Shown here in pieces: positions 47,001-60,736 of a DNA stretch of 64,000 nucleotides. The stretch lies in contig JALJCO010008621.1 in the NCBI GenBank assembly GCA_023101725.1, forward strand, positions 1,471,001 through 1,535,000, in the 5' to 3' direction. How positions within the stretch are numbered: the first letter of the stretch is position 1; the number at the start of each line of letters is the position of its first letter. A model generated the notes under the pieces. That model was not told the DNA's origin, did no database searches, and was given only the letters and a program-made list of their open reading frames with translations. A program made the position numbers and the translations under genes. This stretch comes from Atherinomorus stipes. Lineage: Eukaryota; Chordata; Actinopteri; Atheriniformes; Atherinidae.

Positions 47001-50000
47001 GCAGCAGAAATATCAGAATGAATTTATTCTTTAACATGGAAGATCTGGTCATATAATGAGGGAAGTTTCTGCGACATGACGGATCCTTTTACTGAATGAT
47101 GTTATCTGTGTTTTGGACTTGCATTTACAGTGCAAGTATGTCACATCAGTATCTCTTGCATGAATAACATTTTACCAATCGCATCAAAGTAATTAGAAAT
47201 ACTGTTTTTGGCGCAAGGACTCACAAAAGAACAGAGTAGACTGAGAAGGTTTGTAGGAGTCGGAATGGAAGAAAGAAGTAGAGAGGCGTGCGTTAAGTAT
47301 GCAGTGACTTTAGGAGAAGGGGATAATTTGGGAGTGGAGGGGAAGACGGCTAGGCTGCTTCCTTAGTCGGACACAGGAATGTAGAGCGGGCGGATCCCAG
47401 TGTGTGTGTGTGTGTTTCTATGTGTACTTGTGCCAGACAGGAATCCCTAACCCCCACAGACTCCGGCTCCACTTATCAAGGCCTAAACGGAGGGGTATGG
47501 AGGGGGAGACAGTGGAGAGGGGTAGGGGTGTCCAGCGTTATCAAATCCACCTTTAACCCTGTTCGCTCCTCTCCTGTATGACACACACACATGTACACAC
47601 GTATATATTCACACAAGGAAACACACACTAAACCTTGAGGCTGGATGTCTCAGAGGCCAAATGAACTATGGGAAAGCCAAATAGCCACCAATAAATGGTC
47701 AGGGTCACACAGTTGCACAATTAAAGTAAAAACATGCTCTATTTTTTCTATGCCTATCTCAAGCACACACATTTAACTACAGAGTAACTTTTACCATATC
47801 CTGCTGTTATTTCACATTCACTCTGGATTCATAAGGACCACTTTAATTTTTTCCCCCACTTAAGTCAGATGTAGTCTTAACTAGGGAATTGGCATTAATG
47901 GGAGGGGAAAAAATTGCAGGTACCCCTGTTACAGGTCTTAACTGAAACAAGCCTGTTACCCACTTCAGATTCAGAAAAAAATTATGTTTGAGGAAGAGGA
48001 GTGGGGGCTGAGGAAAGGTAGAGAGGTTAGGGAGGAGATTAAATGGATCAGATGAGGTTATTCTTTGCGTGCTGCAGGAATACGAGGGTACTGGAGTGGA
48101 AAGAGGTGCAACGATGGAAACAATGAGGAGAGTGGGCTGGCAGGTGATCTGGGGCAAAGGGGGTTGGAGAGGAAAATGAGAGGTGAGGACTAAAGGGAAG
48201 TTCTGCTTTTCTAATTAAAAATATATCAAGCAATGATGAGCAGAGAATACAGTGAGCTGGAATCCATGCAAAGTCACTGCTATAGCAGCAGAAATATGTC
48301 TGAAATCATCTGTGCAAACACTATCACAGTAATTGGTTATTTGGTACACTGCTTATACAAAACTTTGGATAACAGACTCTTAAAAAAAGATACAACTTGG
48401 TCTTATAAAAAACTAAATTAAATAGAGCATTTTTTTTCACAATTTTACAGTCTCTCTCTCCCATCTTGTGTCACAGCAGTGTCCTCAAAAGGCATTTGGC
48501 AGCTTGTGGGTTGAGCCTAAGTCATCTCTGCTGTTATAACATATCATTCCACTGTGATATCTTCTCTTACCTCACAGATTATGTCACAGTTAATGGGCTT
48601 GATTTGTGACGTTCCCTCCTATGTGACGATGACGTTACCAGTTAAGATAATGTGCATGTAGCAGCTGGCATATGCATCAGTATCTCGCAAAGACAGGTCT
48701 GAAAATCGGCAGAAACTTATCAGCTGTGAATTTAAAGGTGCTGTATCATCTGGAAGCAAACACAGGAAGCACGAGAGGGTAGCTCTGTAAGGAATACACC
48801 ACCACACACTTCCGTTGACTGAGAAGGGCTTTTTGAGAGTCTTTTTGTTATTTTTCAGGGGTTTTCTGCTTGGTTTTCCTTACAAAAATTAAAACTGTGC
48901 CTTAAACCTCTCTCCTGCTCAGACACGTGTGCACGGAGGTAACAGTTTAAAACCTCTAAGATATCATGCACATGTCTGTTTCCAAAAAATGCACAATGTT
49001 GAGTCTAGATGGTTAAAAAGTCCTGAATAAGTTTCAGAATGATTATGACTTCTTGTGCATGAAGTTACTTCACAAGAATACTCACAAATAAAAAAAATCC
49101 TGCCCAGTTACGCCTTTGCAGACACAAGATTCAAGTCTTAATTGTCATTAGACAAGTAAATATAATGAAAGCACTGGAAAGGGCTGCATACTCCAGCAGG
49201 TTAGAGTTTACTTCAGCTCTGAAGTCACTTGCAAACCATGTCCAACACGATGTTGTTGGATATATACAAATTTCAAATGGCGAAATAACCAGTTTTAACT
49301 TATTTGGCCTGTTATTGGTGTTACAGAGTTAATGAGAGTGAAGCAAACTGAAATCAGTAAGACTGATGATTACGACTGAATTAATAACAGTGGAAAAATA
49401 TGCTTCAGTGTTTTGTGATGACGATATAAAAATATCTTGATATTTAAAGCTAGTTTCCTCCCTTTACTAGATAAATTTAGCAATGGCATTCAGCTCTGCA
49501 GCACAAACTTAGTTTGATTAGATTGAGTAAATAAAACTTATTTGTTCTTCCCTATGCATGAAATGAAAAACTTTCATATAATAAATAAAGAAGATCTTTA
49601 TGAGTATTACCCATTACCCCATAATACCTAACACTACAAGGACCTAGAAACAGCTACTGAGACAACTGAAATACATAAAGATCTCTTTTTTTCCCCTATC
49701 TTTTTGCCCATAAATCTTAATTATTCTTTGAGAGCTCAATAACACTGATAATATTAGGTGTAATATAGTGTTTTTTGCAGAGATGGAAGATTTGCATCAA
49801 ATATACGCTTTGCAAAAAATCAGTTTTGTCAGATACGAGAAAACATATCTGTTTGTGGAATTCCAACAGTAACCACCATTGAAGTTAACAAGAAACTTTC
49901 CATGAAAGCTCATTGTCATTTAACAAAGATAAAAATGCATACATTATATTTTTTAACTAAAAACCAATTATTCATTTATTTATTTATTTATTTTACAGTT

Positions 50001-51423
50001 TAGTTCCAGGGAGGCTTCTTTTCCAAGAAGTAAATTTAATGGAATCTTATAGTTACTTTCTTTCCAAAGACCCTGAATGATCAGTAGGAAGCAGAGTCTC
50101 TGGGTACATCCAAAGATGTCAGGGAACAAAAATTTGGCATGTGGACGTACAGTATCATTGAATAAAAGCTGTTGTGGAAAACAAAAGTGAAATTATGTCA
50201 TCGTAGTTGTGGACACAAGTCACATCAAGAGAATCCGAATTATCACTGAGGACAAGAAGCAGAATCTGCAGTCTGAGGTGTGGGTGAGGGTGGGGATGGA
50301 GTAGATAAGAGCTGGTTGTGAGTTAAGAGGCCTTATGTTCTTACTTGATATGTAGGAACATTCTGTGAGGAATGTAGAATTTGTATTTTTTTCTCTTCCC
50401 ATTCATTCTTAAAACATTTAAAAGTGACATTTACTGGTAAGGGCACATTTTCTGTCTTCAGTGTACATTAACAGTTATAGTAATACTTAAACAATGAAGT
50501 ATAAAGAAATGAAAATGTTTTCAGGGCAGTGACTACAAAGACTGATACAGCTTTTGTTTTTAGCTATCTATGTGAAAACACGTGTGACAAATTTTTTTAT
50601 GGTATGTTTAGCACTTTTTCTGACCTATATCTGGCAGTTCCGCTTTCTAACAAGCAAATAAACAGGCAGAGCTGATGAGGAAAGAGTTTAACCCACCCAC
50701 AGCCCTGCCTTTATCTGAAGCCAATATAGTCAATATGAAACACACATGCACACACACGTACAGTGTATACAAAAAGTGGTTGTAGCTCCAATATACGAGA
50801 TGACTGAAAACAGAAGTGACAGTGTGAACTGACAGGATGGTAAAGAAGGTCCAAACAGACTGAGGGAAGGAGGGATAGAGGAGAGAAGGAGGAGACAAAT
50901 CGTTGTGAAGGACAGATAGTGGCTTCCAGGACTGTCTTCAGCGTCTCTATAACTATCAAACCCAAAAAAGAACCGCACACAAACACACACATGTACACAG
51001 CCCAAGCCATAATTGTCCCCTGTGGTGATTTTGGCCTCTCCCTCCTAGTTTCTCATTGCTGTTGGCCAACTCTTCTGTATCTTTAACACTTTCTTTTTTT
51101 TTCCTCTTTGGACAGAGGGGAGGAGGGGTGGGGGCTGTCACAAAGGAAGGAATGAGGGATGAAGGAGAGAGAAAGGTCTAAAGGAAGGAGGTGTGGAGGG
51201 GTGTGACGGCTGCGAGGGGGAACGAAGGGAGAAGAGAGAATGAATGTGTAAGAGGAAGGGAGACTTTGCCCTCCAGCGGGAACACTCCCACGATTGTACA
51301 CACATGTGTTTGTGCATGCGCGCATGGCGTTTGTGTGTGAGCTGTGTCACGGCCAAACCGACACACCCACAGGCTGTAGACCTCTATATCCTGTTCGGGT
51401 TGTCCGTTTGTCCAAACATCATA

Positions 51424-51444
51424 CCCCCCCCCCCCCCCCCCCCC
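51424..51444. repeat. poly-C tract
   Basis: 21 consecutive C, followed by a CCTCCTCCT stretch. Confidence 0.95.
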
Positions 51445-54400
51445 ACCTCCTCCTCCTCTTCCTTGTCGCTCCCCTTTTCTAACTGGTCTGACGGGGGTAG
51501 AGGCCGCTGAGGGAGTGGGTACAGTAAATAGAACAAAGCCACCTTTCTAAAATAAACAGACCAAGGAAGAAGAGGAACTTCAGGTCGACTGAAAATGAGA
51601 AAGCAAGAGAGCTTTAAGCGACTTCATCATAAGGTTAAACTCTCCTCCAAAGTAACCGTCTGATACTTCCTGTCAGTCATTCTGCCAATTTACATCTGTT
51701 CTCTTTGTCACACCAAGTTTCAATATCCAGGCTGCTTGCCTAAACTTTTGGTGAATGTTGGCCTCGGTGTGACACAAAAGCCATAGAGCGTGGCGGTGTC
51801 GGGCTCACAGCTCGGGCCCATTACAGGCTATCAGATCACTGCAGCAGTGAGAAAAGCGTCCTAGATCACATCAAATCACATCTCCTATGTGAAGAGCCAT
51901 ATCATTGATCCCCTGTTAAAAGGGCTTCAGTGATACTAGTTTAGTTAGTTTTATTAGTAAGTTTTTTTTATAGATTCCTTATCAAACAAACCTTTTTCTT
52001 TTTGTTGAAAGTAAAAGTTTTGTGTTCCCAGGCATTTTGAGTATGTTATGACGGCTGGTTCGTGAGGACAATTGTTGCAAAAGTATGCAAAGTATGAGAG
52101 AACCAAAAAGGTTGCTAGAATAAATTTGAACCTAATTTCATACATAATTTTTTTCTGAATTGACTTGATCTCTTCAGATATACAATTCAACTTCTTAAAC
52201 AACTGACCAGAAAGACAGATGTTACATGGGGCAAAACATAAACTGAGAGGCTGAACCTGGAGCAATCTTGTGTCAAAAATCGTACTTGTTTTAGATTCAG
52301 ACCAACTTATTTTGAGAATACTATTAATATAATATAGAACCAATTTAACTGTGTAAATCTGCAAAGACACAAACAAAAAAAAAGAGGAAGTTGACGCAGG
52401 GATGTACTGACACCCATTGTTTTGTAGATAATTTCTTCAGACCTTTGTTTTTGGAAAGGTGTTTGGGATGAGTGGTCATCAGTAGTATTGCACACTGAGG
52501 TATTTCATAATTTACATTTTTCTTAGACTCATTTGCAACGTCCAAACTTTATTTGCAGACTCTGTATAGCTATTCTACAGAGTATACTTTAGTTTTTACA
52601 GCCTTGAAAAACATTATGGTAAATGAAGTTCCAACAGCCATCATACAAAAGGGGCAGAAATAATGATATCAATCATTATACTAAACTCTTCATGTTGCAC
52701 TTGAAATTTCTCAACACTATAGCAGGGTGAGTCAGAGGGAACTGTAGTCATGTTAAAAATAAAAAAAGCAAAAAAACTGAAGGTTGTTCTATCCTTGATG
52801 TAAAAATAATTGTATATTTCAGCAACTGTATCATCATTTTCTCTTAAAGAGCATTAGAATAAATAAAGCACAGTGGACCATGGAGGCGGCACTGTGTTTT
52901 CTCATGTATGAATTTTAAGGTTTGCGTGTGTTTGATCATCAAAGTTAACCACAACCATTAAGACGTCTGTGTGTCGATATTTTGGTTATGCAGTGGAGTA
53001 TAAGGAGTGTGTGTTGATACGTGTTGCTGGGTTTTGGCTGTGGGGGTACTGCTGTGAATGTTCAACCACAAAAACCTCCTGACCCTCCCACCCATGTGTC
53101 ATGCCAACAGGACATCCTGTCAGACTGCATTCTGGGTAGTTTGATTCTTAGACCTGAGTGATCAATGCCAAGAAGTGTGTTTGTGTGTGTAAAGTCAACT
53201 AGATGCATTTTGAAGGCAAACATGGGGATTATACGGTAATTTCACAGGATATTTGCAGGTATGTTTTGATTCTTGCATATAAGTGAGTGGGGAAGAGCAT
53301 ACAGTGTGTGTGGGCTGTGGCTGACTTGAGCACACACATGGGCCCAACCTAGGTACACTCAGGGTGGGATGGCTAATCTTTAACCCCCCCCCCCAACACA
53401 CACACAAACACATGCACACCTTTTCCTCCTCCTCTTGTCCACCCAGCAATCCTTCTCCGGCCTGTTCCAGGGGCAGGAGGTAGAGAGGTGGGGGGTGCTG
53501 ACGTTTTGGAAAAAAGCCATGGTCAAGAGTGGGGAGGGGGCGGCTTCCTGTCCAAAATGGTGCATTTAAAGCCAAAGAATTATAAATAGAGCAGGTGTCA
53601 GTATTGAGAACTGCTGCGAGAGAAAAAGACAGACAGCAAGAGTGTGAAAAATTGTGTGAATGTGTGTGTGTGGTGTGGTGTGATGCCATGGCGGAGTGGG
53701 AGAAGGGGCTTTTTTAGCTGGTGGGCTGCCCATAATGTCCAGCAGGATGTGAGGTCATATGACAAAGATGGCTGGTGGGTGGTGAGAAATGACTAGTTAT
53801 CACACAGATAATGGAACTTTCTTTCTGTCTTTAATTCTTATTTTCAAAACCAAACAGGAGACTGACATGAAAAGAAAAAATGTGGATGAGGAGTATTGTA
53901 GTTCTCTCTCACAACTCCCCCTAAGACAAAAAGTTCTACTAGGGGAAGGACGGAGGGTAAACGAGTTTGTGTATGTTTGGTAGCAGGGGACAAAAAGGGG
54001 AAGGAGATGATGGAGGGAGTAGGGGAAACTGAGGGAGGTGGGGTGAGAAGGCTACAAAAGTCAATAGGGTGGGAGGAAAGGGCAGAAATCATTTAGGCAG
54101 TGAGAGGACAAAGAGGCAGTGCAAATAGGGGGTGGGGGACACACAGTGAGGCACAGAGAGGGGTCTGGAGCACAAAGACAGTGAGGGACAGAACTGATAA
54201 TTGACTGCCGGTGGAAAAGACGAGAAAGATGAAGCTAGAGCCCCAGAAAAACCCACAGAATAAGTCAGGTGGAGAGGAGAGAGTACAGGGGGAGAGGCCT
54301 CAACATGATGTAGCTATCTAACCCACTGCATGTCAAACACCAAGCCGTGAAGACAGGGGTTAAAAATTAAGTCCACAGTCTGAAATATTAAATCTATTTT

Positions 54401-55989
54401 GGTTTTTAATGAAGGAGAAGTGAATTAAGGAGGAAATATGAGAGTAGATTATTAAACTAAGAGCGAAGAGAAAGGAGAGAAGATGTGGAGATGTGTGTGA
54501 AGTGTGAGGAGGTTGAAATCTGTTCACGGTGTTTTAAATATTAAACCTATTTCAAGTTTAATGAAGTGCAAATACTATGGGGAGAGTCTTAACTGGAATG
54601 CAGAGAGGAAGGGGGCGAAAGGGGGATCCGATTCATTATTTCAAGTGTTCACCTTTAGACTGCAGAGACTAGGGGAGAGAAGCACATGGAGAGAAGAAGG
54701 GAGAAAGGGAGAGAAAGTTTATGCAAAAAATAAAGGGCAGAGCACCTGTCTGTGAGCCCCAGGTGAATCCAGGAGGCTCCAGAGCTTGAGAAGGATGAAG
54801 ACCTGAACTCAAGCAAGTCAAAACATGCAGTGTTAACTGCTAAGCATGCATACAGGAACAATAGGACATGGTTCTATGGAAAAATGATTTCTTTTAAAAA
54901 ATCTTTTCCTATAGTATGTGTCTGTGGGTATGCGTATGTTTGCAAGAGTTGCGTGTACTAGTGGTTAAGGAGGGGAACTCTGAGGCCACAGAGCAGAGAG
55001 GAAGAGAGTCAGATAAAGATGTTGGATTTCAAAAAAGATTCTCGATGTAATCAATGTGCAACAGCTAGAGGGAAATGGAAAGAACAGCCCACGTGTGATT
55101 GAACTGTTCATGTCTACATAATCAGATGCTCCAAGCTTAGTGTATGTGAGTGTGTGTATCGCACCGGCCATGTACTGGATTGCCAAAATCCCCCAAGCTG
55201 CCACTAAAGGTCACCATGTGTGCATGTGTGCGCTTTAATACCAGCAAGAAAACACAAACAAAAGTTATTTCCAGTGCTGTTATTATGTGGGAATAAAGAT
55301 CAAGCTGGTATTTGCCCCAAGAATAATGGCAGTTGGAAAGAAATCAATTGTTAGGTTGTGTGTTTAAACACTCACTTTTTGAGGGACGAATCAGCTTTGC
55401 CTAAAATACAACATATTCATTTCTGAAGAAGTAACACCTCCATTAATGAAATTAATAAGTGTATAGATTGTAAAGAAAATAGTGAGGTTTTCAAATGGCA
55501 GAAGTAAAACTTCTAGGACTACTATGAAACATAAAGACTAAAACTGTGTACCAGAAAAAACACTTAGCAGCAACCTTGATGCAATCACTTTTCTTGCTAT
55601 TTAGATCATTCAAGACATTTGTGAAGACACATACATTCATGTATACTTATGACACACAGACTTTGTGCACAATCATAAGGCAAGTAAATGTTGTAATCTT
55701 ATCATTATTCCCATCAATATTTCCAACTCAAAAGCTTACAAATTTGAAATCTTTCTGAGCTGCATCATTTTCAGGTGATTGTCTAAGAAGGTAAAGCTGG
55801 AGCTTTCAATTAATCTCATTATTACATCATTATTTGTAGACATCTTTATATTTGTTATCAATTTTGCCACCGTTTTCTACAACTGTTCCTTTCCTAAAGC
55901 ATCCACATGTATGATGTGTCACACAAGTATGATGTGTCAAGTGCTCAAAGACGTGCCCACAGTATAAGAGATTGAAGCATGACTACTTT

Positions 55990-56460
55990 CTGAATCAGTG
56001 GCATTTTTAAGAGTCAAAACTGGACCAAGAAGTACCAGAAGGATGATCCAATACTAACCCTAACCCTTTACTGTAAAGCTAAATTGATTTAAGCTTTCTC
56101 AGGTTGATGATGGAGAATCAACTTCCACCCCTGCTGCCAGTTTCTGGAAGATAATTCCTCAAGCAGAGATGTATGAAGAAGTTGGCAGCATTCATGGAGG
56201 CCATAATATTTATAGGCTACAACTTTTAGTAATACTCTACAGATAGTCAGCAAAGCCCTAAAAGTTTACAAGCTGATGAAAAGGCCCATTTCCTCATCTG
56301 ATTTAAATCCAGCTGGGAACTTTTGGGCCCTTCTCAAATGTAAACATTAAGGAGGGCAGTTTAAAGCTGTGTTTGCTTCTCAAGCCAAACTGATAGATTG
56401 TAAGACAAAAACCAAGTCCTACATATTGGGATCATTTCCAGCATATTAAATGGTTGTATT
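55990..56460 (+). pseudogene. Degenerate Tc1/mariner-like transposase relic
   Basis: At about 56300-56345 the + strand reads SSDLNPAGNFWALLK, close to the Tc1/mariner catalytic block SPDLNPIENLWALLK. Upstream, at about 56000, a frame reads VKTGPRSTRRMIQ, like the Gly-Arg-Pro linker of these transposases. The frame is broken by stops throughout, so this is an old dead copy with poorly defined ends. Confidence 0.5.
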
Positions 56461-56492
56461 TTTCTTAATTTCACATAACAGGACAGACTTTA

Positions 56493-56533
56493 ATTCAAAA
56501 TCTGGGATGAGTTACTCAACCCAGATTTTGAAT
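56493..56533. repeat. 41-bp near-perfect palindrome
   Basis: 20-bp arms around a single central T. The left arm begins ATTCAAAATCTGGG and the right arm ends CCCAGATTTTGAAT; only one position mismatches. The inner TGAGT-T-ACTCA is also palindromic. Its outer motif AAAATCTGGG recurs at about 56747. Confidence 0.95.
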
Positions 56534-56745
56534 CTCAACTCAACTCAACTCAACTTTATTTATAAAGCCCTCTAAAACAACCAATTGGAGCAAAGTGCTG
56601 TACACATGAAGAAAATAGTTAAAACATTTCTAAAACAACAAAGCAATTTAAAAGAATAAAACAATTTAAAAAATAAATAAGTAAAAATAATTTAAAACAA
56701 ATAAAACCAAATAAAACCAACAACTAAGAAAAACCATGAAACACA
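56534..56745. mobile_element. Fish interspersed repeat (CTTTATTTATAAAGC family) with A-rich tail
   Basis: A CTCAA tandem repeat is followed by CAACTTTATTTATAAAGCCC, AAAACAACCAATTGGAGCAA and AGTGCTGTACA, a block very common in teleost genomes. It grades into an A-rich stretch of AATAAAA units. The family is not assigned. Confidence 0.6.
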
Positions 56746-57149
56746 AAATCTGGGTTTCAGATTCAGAATCTGTCCCAACAGCAGGGACGGTTCTCATTAG
56801 GGACTGCTTTTAATATCAAATGTGCATACATAGATCAAATGCAGGTAAATCTGTCAACATCTTTGCTGTTTAGCCTTGCACATTGGCAACTATTAGAAGA
56901 AACCGTAAAATGACAACTTAATTAAACTACGCAGATGGCAGCATAATGCCATTGAATCTACCACAAAGCAGACAAAATGCAGCAGAAAGCAAGACGGAGA
57001 AACATAGGGGTGGGGATACCAGCAGAGCAATCTAAATGTTTTTAATGTGATGGGGAATGGACAGGCTTAGTATAAATAACTAAAGGAAAAGCTATGCAGA
57101 AATGGGAAACAAGGATATATCCTCGATATGTCTACATAAACATACCAAA

Positions 57150-57151
<2 letters not shown>

Positions 57152-57200
<49 letters not shown>
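57152..57200. repeat. (TA)n microsatellite
   Basis: About 24 uninterrupted AT units, the longest TA tract in the window. Confidence 0.95.
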
Positions 57201-57204
<4 letters not shown>

Positions 57205-59689
57205 CACAGTATTACACACAGTATATAAACACACAAAAATCAAAATAATTATCTGTGATATTTGTGATTTTTTTCAGGTCTTCAGGAAGCAATGGAAGCA
57301 GCAGGGGTCAAACTAAAAATAATTCCAGCTAATTATTAAAAGGTTCAGGCCACAGTGAGCAAAGTACAAACTATTTAAAACTCATTTCTCAAAAATTGTC
57401 TCCTCCAATCTCACAGATTTCCTAGTAAGTGTTCAAAGATTTGTGTCAGTAGACAAGGTGAGCCTCAGAAATAAGAAGCAGAGGCATTAGCAAATGAGAG
57501 AAAATGCTGTTGAGAGCTTAGTGATCTCAATAATGACATCCAGTGAACACAGCAGATGTTTGCAAGAGAAGGGGATCTAAAGAAAACAAATCCTAATTCC
57601 TGCAGCTGTTTATATCCACATAGGCACATGGCATGTTCATACAGATGCTTTGACGACTGTGTGCTAATACACTGAGCCTTTGCACAGCCATAAATTATCC
57701 TTATATTACAGAATAATCCAGTAAAATCCTGAGCTAGACATCCCTTGTGTTGTACAAAACAGAAATGTTTCTAATAGCAAAGTATGGTCACTGATTACAG
57801 ATGAATGAGAGGGAGGGAGAAAGGCAAAGTGTGCAGGCACTTCTCATCAATAAAGAATGAAGCAATTAAGCTAATCTCAGACTGAAGGTGCCCTTTCTCC
57901 TTTATACCTACCAGAGCCCTTCATGGAAACCAACAAATGGACATCATGGAACAACAATTCCACAAGCTAGCTGTTTCACAATGGCTACAACACATAGCTA
58001 GTTTTTAAATGGTGACATTGGCATGAGTTTTTTTTATTTTTTATTTCTCTCTAATTCAGAATAAAAGTTAATTCCTCTTTAAAGGGTAAACACCTAATTT
58101 CGAATAATAATAATTCTTAAATTGAACTTGTGTCATGCTTTTCAAACTTTCCAAAAGTACAGGCATTTATAAGCTAAATAGGCTACAAGCCCCTTTCCAC
58201 TATAGAAACTAATATGGTGTTAAATATTAGGGTTTTTTTTTTAAAAAAATGTGCCTGATTTCCAGCACAGGACCATCCTGTTATGGAGCGGTATGTGCTT
58301 GACCCGGAGTCTGATATGGAGTTTTAAGTATACATGGTATCAAAGAGACCTAAAGTAAATTAGCTAACAAGTCTTCAGCTAACAGTTAGCATTGAACTAA
58401 TTGTTGTCTGTCCATTACGTGTTTTTCTAGTGGGAATTGCGACAGGTTTCAAAGTGATCCCCAAGAAAAAAAACCTTTACCGAACGCAACCACACTTTTT
58501 CCAACTTGCTGTCATCTAAAGTTTAAAAAAAAAAGGAAAAGACAGAAAAAAGAGAAGTTTTTCATCTGAACTCTTGAGCAAAGTTCTGTTTGCTGATGGC
58601 TGCTTGTCTCAGAGAAAGTCTTCTCAAAAAAGCCCATTTTTCTCGATAGGGCACCTATAATTCCGAATAAAGTAGCTGGCTTATTATCATTTTAATTCCA
58701 AATTGAACAATTATTCCATCATGTATATGTTCATTCTATTTGAACTTAATTCCAGTCCTTTTGCGAATCCTTGTTCTCTTGTCCTGTTGCAATGCCGCAT
58801 GTCAGGCGCACACAAAACAAGCGTTGGACGACTTTTTGAGTGTTCCTGTTGACATATATTGTTAATTTCCACAACCACTTCACAAAGAATAAATAAATAA
58901 AGCAAAGAAAATGTAAGATAAAATCTTTCAGACTTGTTTATGGCCGTCTCAAACTTGGCTTTCCAAAACAGAAGCACAGTTCAACGGCTTATTCCCCTCA
59001 CCACCCCTCCTGCCTCATAATGTGAAACATTGCTTTAGCCAATTCTTGGCAAGGTGGGATTTTCTCCTAGTGTCAAACAATGATGCAACAGGTGTGTTAT
59101 GTTAAAGAATGTGTTGTCTCAGAAATGCTCCAAAATGAAGCAAAACTATCACATCATCATTCCACTGTTAGGTAAAATGCAATAATTCCAATATATTATA
59201 TTATATTTGCAAAGCGTATTTGTTTTTGTAAATCAGTAAATTTGTAAATCAGATTTTAAGTGATAACCAGGTCTTCTATAAGAGATCTTCCCATCAAGAA
59301 TTTCAAACTGTCACATCTATTAAGCAAATCCTTCCTGCCAATCTTGCCAGCTCTTTTGATGCTAATATGTATTTGGAAATATTGTCACTTTCTACTTCTG
59401 TGACTTTTCAACATTCCTGTATTTCCGATACAGATCCCAGACCACAGGTGACAAAATCCTGGGCTTAAGGTGACTAAAGACTTAAGGAGACTAGCAGTCT
59501 AAGCCTGGGGTCTGCAACTATAACAATCCAAAGATCCATTTTTGCTCTAAACTCAGTTTTAAAAAAAAAAAAAAAAACTTATTTCGAGCCACAAATGTTA
59601 CAGGACCTTTTGAAAAAAGAAAATCATTTTTGATAAAACTATTCTATAGGAAATTTGCTGTACTTTTTGAAGAGTTATAATTTTGTTTC

Positions 59690-59704
59690 TATTTTTAGGC
59701 TTTA
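59690..59704. repeat. 15-bp target-site duplication, left copy
   Basis: TATTTTTAGGCTTTA, identical to 60722-60736. It marks the left boundary of the Penelope-like insertion. Confidence 0.9.
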
Positions 59705-60721
59705 GTTAACAGAAAGACTCCCGCACACTGTCCAACTTGCATGTATTTATTTGCAATGTTTCGGTGCTAGACCTTCATCAGGCAAACATTTCTGATTTGG
59801 CTGAAGCCATCTTAAATAGGGAGTGGTTGATTCCCCACAATCAATTACATTCCCCCACGAGAAGCCAGAAGGAAAAAAATTCATATAATTGATCACAAAT
59901 ACCAAAACACACAGCAAAATGAAATGAAATGAAAAACATGTAGAAGTGACATCCTTAATTTAGTAGAAATCTCAATAAAACAGTACACTAAAGTGAAGAA
60001 AAACATCATCAAAAAATATATATATAATAATACAAATAGTCCCATCTTACCTCAGTACAGACACAATAACATACTAACCCTCAAATTTCATGTTACAATA
60101 ACACATCCAATAGCGTCTTAAAGAAGTACATTTAAGAGAAATTTATCATTCAAACCCTTGGGAACCAATGTTTGAAGGGTATGAATCCAATAAGCGTTGC
60201 GTTGCTTTAACAGCATGTCACGGTCCCCTCCCCTAAGTGGCAGGTTTACCTGTTCAATGCCACAAAAATGCAAGGAGGAGATATCATGATGAGCGTCACT
60301 GAAATGTACAGCAGGGTAATACCGGTCATTCCTTCGTATCGAGCTTTTGTGTTCACTGATCCTTTGTTCAAGTTTCCTAGTTGTTTTTCCCACATAAGCA
60401 AGACCACAAGGGCAGCGTATCAAGTAAATAACGTGTGTAGATGCACACGTTAGGGAATTATTTGCCTGTGTGGGGATGGGTGAAATGAGTGGTTTTTGTT
60501 GTCTTATTGCACTGCGCGCAACTGCCACAACGGTAGTTCCCAGTAAGCAGGTGTAAGCGGGTCTGCGTTATTAAGTTAGTTTTCGTTTTGTTCTCGAAAT
60601 TTGCACGGACCAAACGATCCCTTATATTTCTCCCTCTTTTATTGATAGAGAGGAGGATCCTTGAAGAAGGATCTTAGTTCCCGATCTGATTTCAAAATGT
60701 GCCAGTGTTTTTGAAAAACTT
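59705..60721 (-). mobile_element. 5'-truncated Penelope-like retroelement
   Basis: On the - strand, broken frames run in order: KHWHILKSDRELRSFF, a Cys-rich segment NYRCGSCAQCNKTTK, and the GIY-YIG endonuclease. This is the C-terminal half of a Penelope-like polyprotein. The far end contains CCTGATGAAGGTCTAGCACC then GAAACATTGC, a motif seen near the ends of such elements. The copy is bounded by identical 15-bp duplications and lies inside the hAT element. The reverse transcriptase is missing. Confidence 0.85.
60118..60528 (-). pseudogene. GIY-YIG endonuclease domain of the Penelope-like element
   Basis: This is a 136-codon open frame. It contains HVIYLIRCPCGLAYVGKT, the GIY...YVG core, followed by RKLEQRISEHKSSIRR with the catalytic Arg and a conserved Glu-His, and ends GLNDKFLLNVLL as family members do. 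The first part (before about 60460) is out of frame with the upstream Cys-rich segment, so the start Met is not the native one. In Penelope-like elements this domain nicks target DNA; here it is a remnant without reverse transcriptase. Confidence 0.85.
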
Positions 60722-60736
60722 TATTTTTAGGCTTTA
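60722..60736. repeat. 15-bp target-site duplication, right copy
   Basis: TATTTTTAGGCTTTA, identical to 59690-59704. Confidence 0.9.

Noticed and set aside
46414..47052. 212-codon open frame on the - strand
   Set aside because: No recognisable domain; composition follows simple repeats (GAGAGAG, CACACA, GGTGGAGG) and there is no splice or start context. Treated as a chance frame in the zbtb46 intron.
51954..52545. 140- and 66-codon frames on the - strand, possibly from a retroelement
   Set aside because: No RT, integrase or other motif could be recognised; the frame is AT-driven.
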